From NCBI GenBank assembly GCA_030068075.1, contig CM057841.1, positions 3,842,565 through 3,906,564 on the forward strand: a stretch of DNA of 64,000 nt. Reading direction: 5' to 3'. A program made the position numbers and the translations under genes. How positions within the stretch are numbered: the first letter of the stretch is position 1; each line of letters starts with the position of its first letter. Source of the DNA: Paguma larvata (Eukaryota; Chordata; Mammalia; Carnivora; Viverridae). A model generated the notes under the pieces. It was not told the origin of the DNA. It made no database searches and saw nothing but the letters and a program-made list of their open reading frames with translations. This document shows positions 55,945-64,000 of the stretch, piece after piece.

Positions 55945-56350
55945 GCCCCCCGTTATGGCTTGACTTGTGTCTCCCTCCCGCCCACAGGACACTGAAGTCC
56001 TTCCTCCTCTGCAGGACCTGTGAAGGTGACTTCTTTTGGGAGTAGGGCCTTTGCCGATGGTCGGGTGTAGAAGAAGTCGCCGAGGAAGGGCGCTATTCCA
56101 ACACCACCGGTGGTTCTTAGAGAATGGGGAAGTGTGCACCCAGCTAGAGGAGTCCGGAGGGAGGGGTGTGTGTGGAGGAGGACCAGCCGTTGCCAGCAGG
56201 CCACGGGAGCCACGGAGAGCGAGGAGGGCGCCGCAGCACCAGGCCTGCTGGGCCTCGGAAGGAACCGACGCCGGCACACGTCGCAGATCTCCAGCCTGCA
56301 GAGCCAGGAGGCGGTACGTCTCTGTCGCGGAAGCTGCTTGGTGCAGCGGC
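55945..56350 (+). mobile_element. MLT1-like MaLR LTR fragment
   Basis: GTTATGGCTTGACTTGTGTC, GGACCTGTGAAGGTGACTTC and GGAGTAGGGCCTTTGCCGATG resemble the start of ancient ERVL-MaLR LTRs (MLT1). The 3' part is much diverged, and no internal retroviral genes are visible. Confidence 0.55.
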
Positions 56351-56675
56351 CCCAGCAAACCAGCAGAGCGTGCAGCACCCCGCTTCAGCCGAAGACCTCA
56401 GACAGCAGGAGGTGCCGACTCATGCTCAAATGCACTGAGGGAAGAGGCTTTCTCTGGGAGAAACCGAGGGCTTTTAAAGGTGCCACACCCTCCCACACTT
56501 GACTCCTTGTTTGGTGACAGACTAAGGGGGCAGCCCTGACCACCTGTATGGACTCTTCCTAGATACCTGCCCCCGCCCGGGCCATGCAGGGGCCTCCCCA
56601 GGCACACACGCGCAGAGGTGGAAACCCGTTTCTTCTCGACAGTAAACCTTGAGACCAGGGCTCAGGAAACATCTG

Positions 56676-56681
56676 TTTATT
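56676..56681 (-). terminator. SHISA7: Candidate SHISA7 polyadenylation signal
   Basis: TTTATT on the plus strand reads AATAAA on the gene strand. It is the first such signal downstream of the SHISA7 stop that I could find and would give a 3' UTR of about 3.6 kb. Confidence 0.5.
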
Positions 56682-58384
56682 TCAAAAAATACCAAGTTGC
56701 CACTCCACCGCTGTCCTCACCAAGGAACTGGGGGGAAGGGTCTGGTGTAGAGCACGGGAGGGGCAGGGATGAAGAAGCCGTCCAGACCCGTTTGTCTTCT
56801 CTCTGCACCCCTCTCCCTACCCACCCTCCCAGAAGCGGGGGTGGGAAATCTGTGCAGGGGGCGCGCGCATGCGCATTTGTCGGGGGCGGAAGACTCCGAT
56901 GGCGATGGCGAGGGCCGGGCTCCGGAAGCATCGAGAGGGATAGGGCAGGACAAGCCTGCCTCCTCACCCCGTCGAGACCTCTCCCCACTATGGCTTATTT
57001 GAGATAAGAGGTCAAGGCCCCAAGGTCAGGCAGCCTGTGGCAGAGTGAGTGGGGGAAGGGGGAAGAGACTCCTGGAACCCAGGCCAGGAGAGAGCAAGTT
57101 GAGGCGGAGGGGCGTGTACAAAAGCGGAAAGACCCCAAGCCCCCAAGTTCCGGGGGCTGGAGAAAGCTGAGTGCTCGGTGGGGATGGTGAGCAGAGGGTC
57201 TGCAGGGGGGCAGGCGCTCAAGCTGGCTCCTTTCCTGGGAAGTCACAGTCGGCCTGAGGGGCATTGGGCGCAGGGAGGCCCGAGGAGGGACCTGGAGGAC
57301 CCCAGAGGAGCAGCCATAGGGAAGACTGGCACTGGGGCCCAGGTAGATCGGGGTGGCCCCCAGTTCCCCTGGGGGTGGTGGGAGCTGAGGGCCTGTTCTC
57401 TGCCCCGGGCTCCTGACGGGAAGGGATGAGCTGAGGTGCCAGTATTTGGGGGGGAGACGGAAGAGGGAGAGGGACGGCCCAGAGGAGGGAGAAGAGGCCC
57501 CCTCACCTTGCCTTGGGGGCCGGGGAGGGGGTATGTAGCCCTTTAAGAGTGGGGGAATGGCCGCCCCCCGCAACATGGCTATGTACAAAGGGAATTGGGG
57601 CAGATTGTGTGCTGGGTGTTGAGGAAGCCCCAAAACCCCTGGAGGCTCCCTGGTGTGTGTGGGGGGGGGGAGGGAGAGAACGCTGCTTCTCCGCGTCTTC
57701 AGGTGGTCCGGAGCACCACCCCCGCCATGGCGCTGGCGGCGGCTGCAGGCCTCCGGAGGGGCCTGCCCCACCACCAGGCCAGCAGAAGGCATGGCCGAAG
57801 GCCCCGGGGAGCCGGCAGCTGCCCACCCAGCCATGCGGTCTCCGAGGACAGTCTGGCTCAAGCCAGTAGAGTGCCGTTTTGGGTGGGGGTTCAGGTAACA
57901 GGGGCAGCGATGTCACCTGAGGACTGCAAAGACGATAAAGGTGTCTGTGTTGACCCTGTCACCGATCAGATGGTTGGGTGAAGGGCTGTGAGTTACCAGG
58001 AGGGGCCTGGATGCCCTCACCAGGGTGGTGACGGGGGCTGGCCAGGACCAGGTCTGTGGTGGGGTTGATGCAGGCATCAGCTCAAGTCAGGGAGGAGGCA
58101 GTGACGTCATTAAGAAGGGGCAGACTAAGGATGATGTCATCAGAGGGGTCCCCGCCTTATTCCATTCTTGAGGGGATGGGAAAATGGTGTGTCATGTGCT
58201 GGTTCCCCTCAAGGGAACCGTCGTGGGTGCCGTGGGACCCAGAGGGGCGCTGAAGCACAGCCATCGTGGTGCCGGGCCCTCAGGATGATGGGTCCTGGGA
58301 GAGGATGACACGTGGTTGGAGTGGACCCTGGTTAATGAGGGTGTATTTGGGTGTCATGGATCCGGGGGGGTGACGAGGCTACGG

Positions 58385-58535
58385 TTATGGTGGATCCTGG
58401 GGGGTGACGACAGCACAGTTGCAGTGGGTCCTGGGGGGTGACAACAGCACGGTTGCAGTGGGTCCTGGGAGGTGACAACAGCATGGCCTCTCATGGGTCC
58501 TAGGGAGTGATGGCACCACAATTATCAGGGACCAT
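58385..58535. repeat. 34-bp tandem repeat in the SHISA7 3' UTR
   Basis: TGGRTCCTGGGGGGTGACRA units begin at 58391, 58425, 58459 and 58494, with more decayed copies on both sides (about 58260-58720). Confidence 0.85.
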
Positions 58536-59059
58536 GGGAAATGGTGGCGTCATCAGTGCCAGTGGACCCTGGAAGAGGATGCTCCCATCAGCCATTGAGG
58601 ATTCTGGAAGGTAATGACCTAGTATGTCATGACAGGTCCTAGGAGACGATGATACAATGGTCGTGGTAGATCCTGGGAGGTGACGACACCACAGGTCATA
58701 GGGAACCCTGGAACAGGATGTCATCCTCAGGCACGGCCAGCATCTGACCCTGGGTACGGTGCCATCATGAGTGGCGGAGGCCTTCCAGCCTTGATGATAT
58801 CGTCAGCAAAACCAATAGTGGACACACCCCCACCGGCCCCGTCCCACCTCACCCCCAACAGAAATCTGTTTGTTGACAGAGGCAACGGTGTCTCTGGTTA
58901 TGGCAGAAAGAAGTGATGCCAGCTTTTGGGCCACTGTGAGTCCCAGGACGCTGGAGCCTGCTGGGCCAGGGTGGCCTTCTTGGGAGTCACACGGAGGTGA
59001 CGTCACTGCCCAGGGGTGGGGTCTGAGGCCCAACCACCCTTTAGAGGGAGGCTCTGCTG

Positions 59060-60150
59060 GAGGGCCTGCAAGGCCATGTTCTTGGTATCAGGGAAAGGAG
59101 TGACCACGGGAAGTCCTGGCAGAAACTCCGGTGATGCCATCACAAACGATGGCCCCCCCCCGGGGGCAGGCAGTGTCTGTGGCGATGTCGTCACAACCCC
59201 GGGACGGAACCTGGGGTGGGGGGGGCCGAAGCCAACAGCCTGCAGTGAGAGCATCGTCCCCCGATGGGGTGGCCACTGCAGCCACGCCGCCGTCCCTCGG
59301 ATGTCCCCGCTCAGGGCACTTTCTCTGGCGACCCCGGGGCGCGCCCTGCCTTCTCGTGGCGGGGCGGGAGCCATGCAGGCATCTTAGAGCGTCGTCTCCG
59401 AGCAGGCAGAGGCCGGCACTGATGGGGAGAAGGGGCCTCTTCCTGGAGCGCCCCGGAAGCAGGCTGTCCTCCCTGGTGACGACCTCACGGGCAGAGGCAC
59501 GGTCCCTCTGATAATGTCATAGGGCAAGGCACCTTCTCTGGAGATGGCATCACAGGAAGGAGGCAGAGTCTCTGTGACGATGTCGTGGACAGGTCCTGTG
59601 GTAGCGAGGACACAGTTGGCAAGGCATGTCCCCTGCGACAGGTCCCAGGAAGATGGCTTTGTCCGTAGCGACGACATCATAGACAGAGGCATCTTCTCTG
59701 GAAGGAAATACTTTCCTAGCGGTGATGATGTCCAAAGAGGCCTCTGGTGCCGGAGATCGCATCGTGAGGGCGAGGCTCGGCTCTGCGGTGACATTCACAG
59801 GAAGGAATCTTTGTCTCTAGGGCTGATGTCGTAGGGCAAGGCATCGCCTCTGCCGTGCCGTCACAGGAGGAGAGTCTGTGATGACTTCGCGGAACCCAGA
59901 CACAGCGGCTAGTGTGGACCTCGGGGGCGGGCCTGTTCCTCTGTGACGGATGAATGGGAGGGAGGTTTTGTCCCTGTGATGGCATCACAGAGCGCAGGCA
60001 TTTTCACTAGTGATGACCTCCCAGGCAGGGCTCTCCCTCTGTGATAACGTCATGGGAAAGAGGCCTTGCCCCGAGCAGTGACAGAAGACGAGGGATCTTA
60101 TCTACCGGGACATCCCAGAAGGCAGTTTTGTCTTCGGTAACTATTTCAGC
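59060..60150. repeat. Diverged tandem array in the SHISA7 3' UTR
   Basis: Related phrases recur at roughly 50-70-base intervals: GCATCTTCTCTGG, GATGTCGTAGGGCAAGGCA, GATGGCATCACAGGAAGG and TCTCTGTGACGATG. This indicates an old, decayed minisatellite. Confidence 0.65.
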
Positions 60151-60294
60151 CAAAGCAGTGTCCTCGGAGGCAGCCCCCTGGCCGCAGGCCCGATCCTGGG
60201 TCCCAGGCCCCTGGAGTGTGTTGAGGGATCCAGGCCGGGATGGGGGCCCCCCCCCCCGCGCGAGGCCGCAGCCCCCAGGGCCCTGGGCCTGGCC

Positions 60295-63565
<3,271 letters not shown>

Positions 63566-63689
63566 CTGTGGGGACCAAGAAGGGAAGCGGTGTCACTGTC
63601 ATCACCCACTGCCAGCGGGCACCGCTGTCCTGGTCTCGTGGGAGGACTTCGGCGCACGGCCACTAGGGCCCCGGCTCTGATCTCTCCTG

Positions 63690-64000
63690 CCTCCTGAATC
63701 TCCACTCTGACCTTCCTCTCCCTTCTGGACCATCAAGTCAGCTTGCTGGCCATTTGGCCAGCCCGTCTTCCAGATCAGCCCCCCCCCCCTTGGGAGTACT
63801 CCTGACACCCACACCTGCCCCTGCCCCTATGCTGCTGGAGTCTCTTCCCATGACTGACTATCACCCGCAAGACAAAATCTAAGCCGGGAATGGTGTTTGA
63901 GGCTTACTTGGCCCCAGCTGATGCCTTGCCTGAATGAGCCTAGCTCAGTCCTGCCACGGGGCCTTTGCACATGCTATTAGGATATTTTCTCCGCCCTGAA
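63690..64000 (+). mobile_element. LINE-2 3' fragment in SHISA7 intron
   Basis: CCTGCCACGGGGCCTTTGCACATGC-type sequence preceded by AATGAGCCTAGCTCAGT resembles the forward L2 3' end. It is cut by the window edge. Confidence 0.6.

Larger units (their letters stand above)
51961..56660. other. Intergenic UBE2S-SHISA7 (proximal part)
   Basis: No gene is recognised. It holds a triplicated 65-bp repeat, three SINEs, an unclassified old interspersed repeat, an MLT1-like LTR and a CTCF-like motif near 52222-52240. Confidence 0.5.
56682..60294 (-). other. SHISA7: SHISA7 3' UTR (inferred)
   Basis: This is non-coding sequence between the SHISA7 stop codon and the first downstream poly(A) signal. It includes a 288-codon open frame (57861-56995) that matches nothing I know, a 34-bp repeat (58390-58530) and a diverged GATGTC/GCATCACAGG array (about 59060-60150). 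The extent is inferred, not proven. Confidence 0.5.

Noticed and set aside
56995..57861. 288-codon minus-strand frame downstream of SHISA7
   Set aside because: It lies beyond the SHISA7 stop in the likely 3' UTR, with low-complexity Pro/Ser composition and no recognised domain.

Overview
This is mammalian genomic DNA, almost certainly from a cat-family carnivore. Genes are split by GT-AG introns, CpG islands mark housekeeping promoters, and the interspersed repeats are carnivore tRNA-derived SINEs (CAN-SINE/SINEC). Many of them have the feliform type of body, plus old LINE-2, LINE-1, MIR, MER5 and MaLR fragments. Gene content and order match human 19q13.42: KMT5C (+), COX6B2 (-), GARIN5B/FAM71E2 (-), IL11 (-), TMEM190 (+), TMEM238 (-), RPL28 (+), UBE2S (-), SHISA7 (-). 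Exons were found by translating both strands, matching remembered family sequences, and requiring splice sites and phases that rebuild a full-length frame.

Layout: 1-820 holds the last coding exon and 3' UTR of KMT5C. 5.06-6.08 kb holds the three coding exons of COX6B2. 8.78-15.12 kb holds nine coding exons of GARIN5B, ending in one 2.4-kb exon rich in coding repeats. 17.2-20.1 kb is IL11 with a TATA/AP-1 promoter. 25.07-26.84 kb is TMEM190. 30.42-30.95 kb is the single coding exon of TMEM238. 32.86-35.38 kb is RPL28. 41.77-46.2 kb is UBE2S. From about 56.7 kb to the right edge lies the 3' part of SHISA7: three coding exons and a 3' UTR of about 3.6 kb.

The genes do not form a pathway. COX6B2, GARIN5B and TMEM190 are testis or spermatid genes in other mammals. 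RPL28 and UBE2S are housekeeping and mitotic genes, IL11 is an inducible cytokine, and SHISA7 is a neuronal receptor-associated membrane protein. The left half (11-26 kb) is marked by five blocks of one 37-bp minisatellite and few SINEs. The right half (35-63 kb) is SINE-rich.

I found no novel gene system. The observations most worth a second look are: the dispersed 37-bp minisatellite, G-rich on the sense strand of both host genes; the heptad-coding array of GARIN5B; two probable GC-AG introns; a run of X-box-like half sites upstream of TMEM190; a TTCCGAA cluster upstream of RPL28; a three-level nested LINE/SINE/SINE insertion; an inverted SINE pair in a SHISA7 intron; and diverged tandem arrays in the SHISA7 3' UTR.
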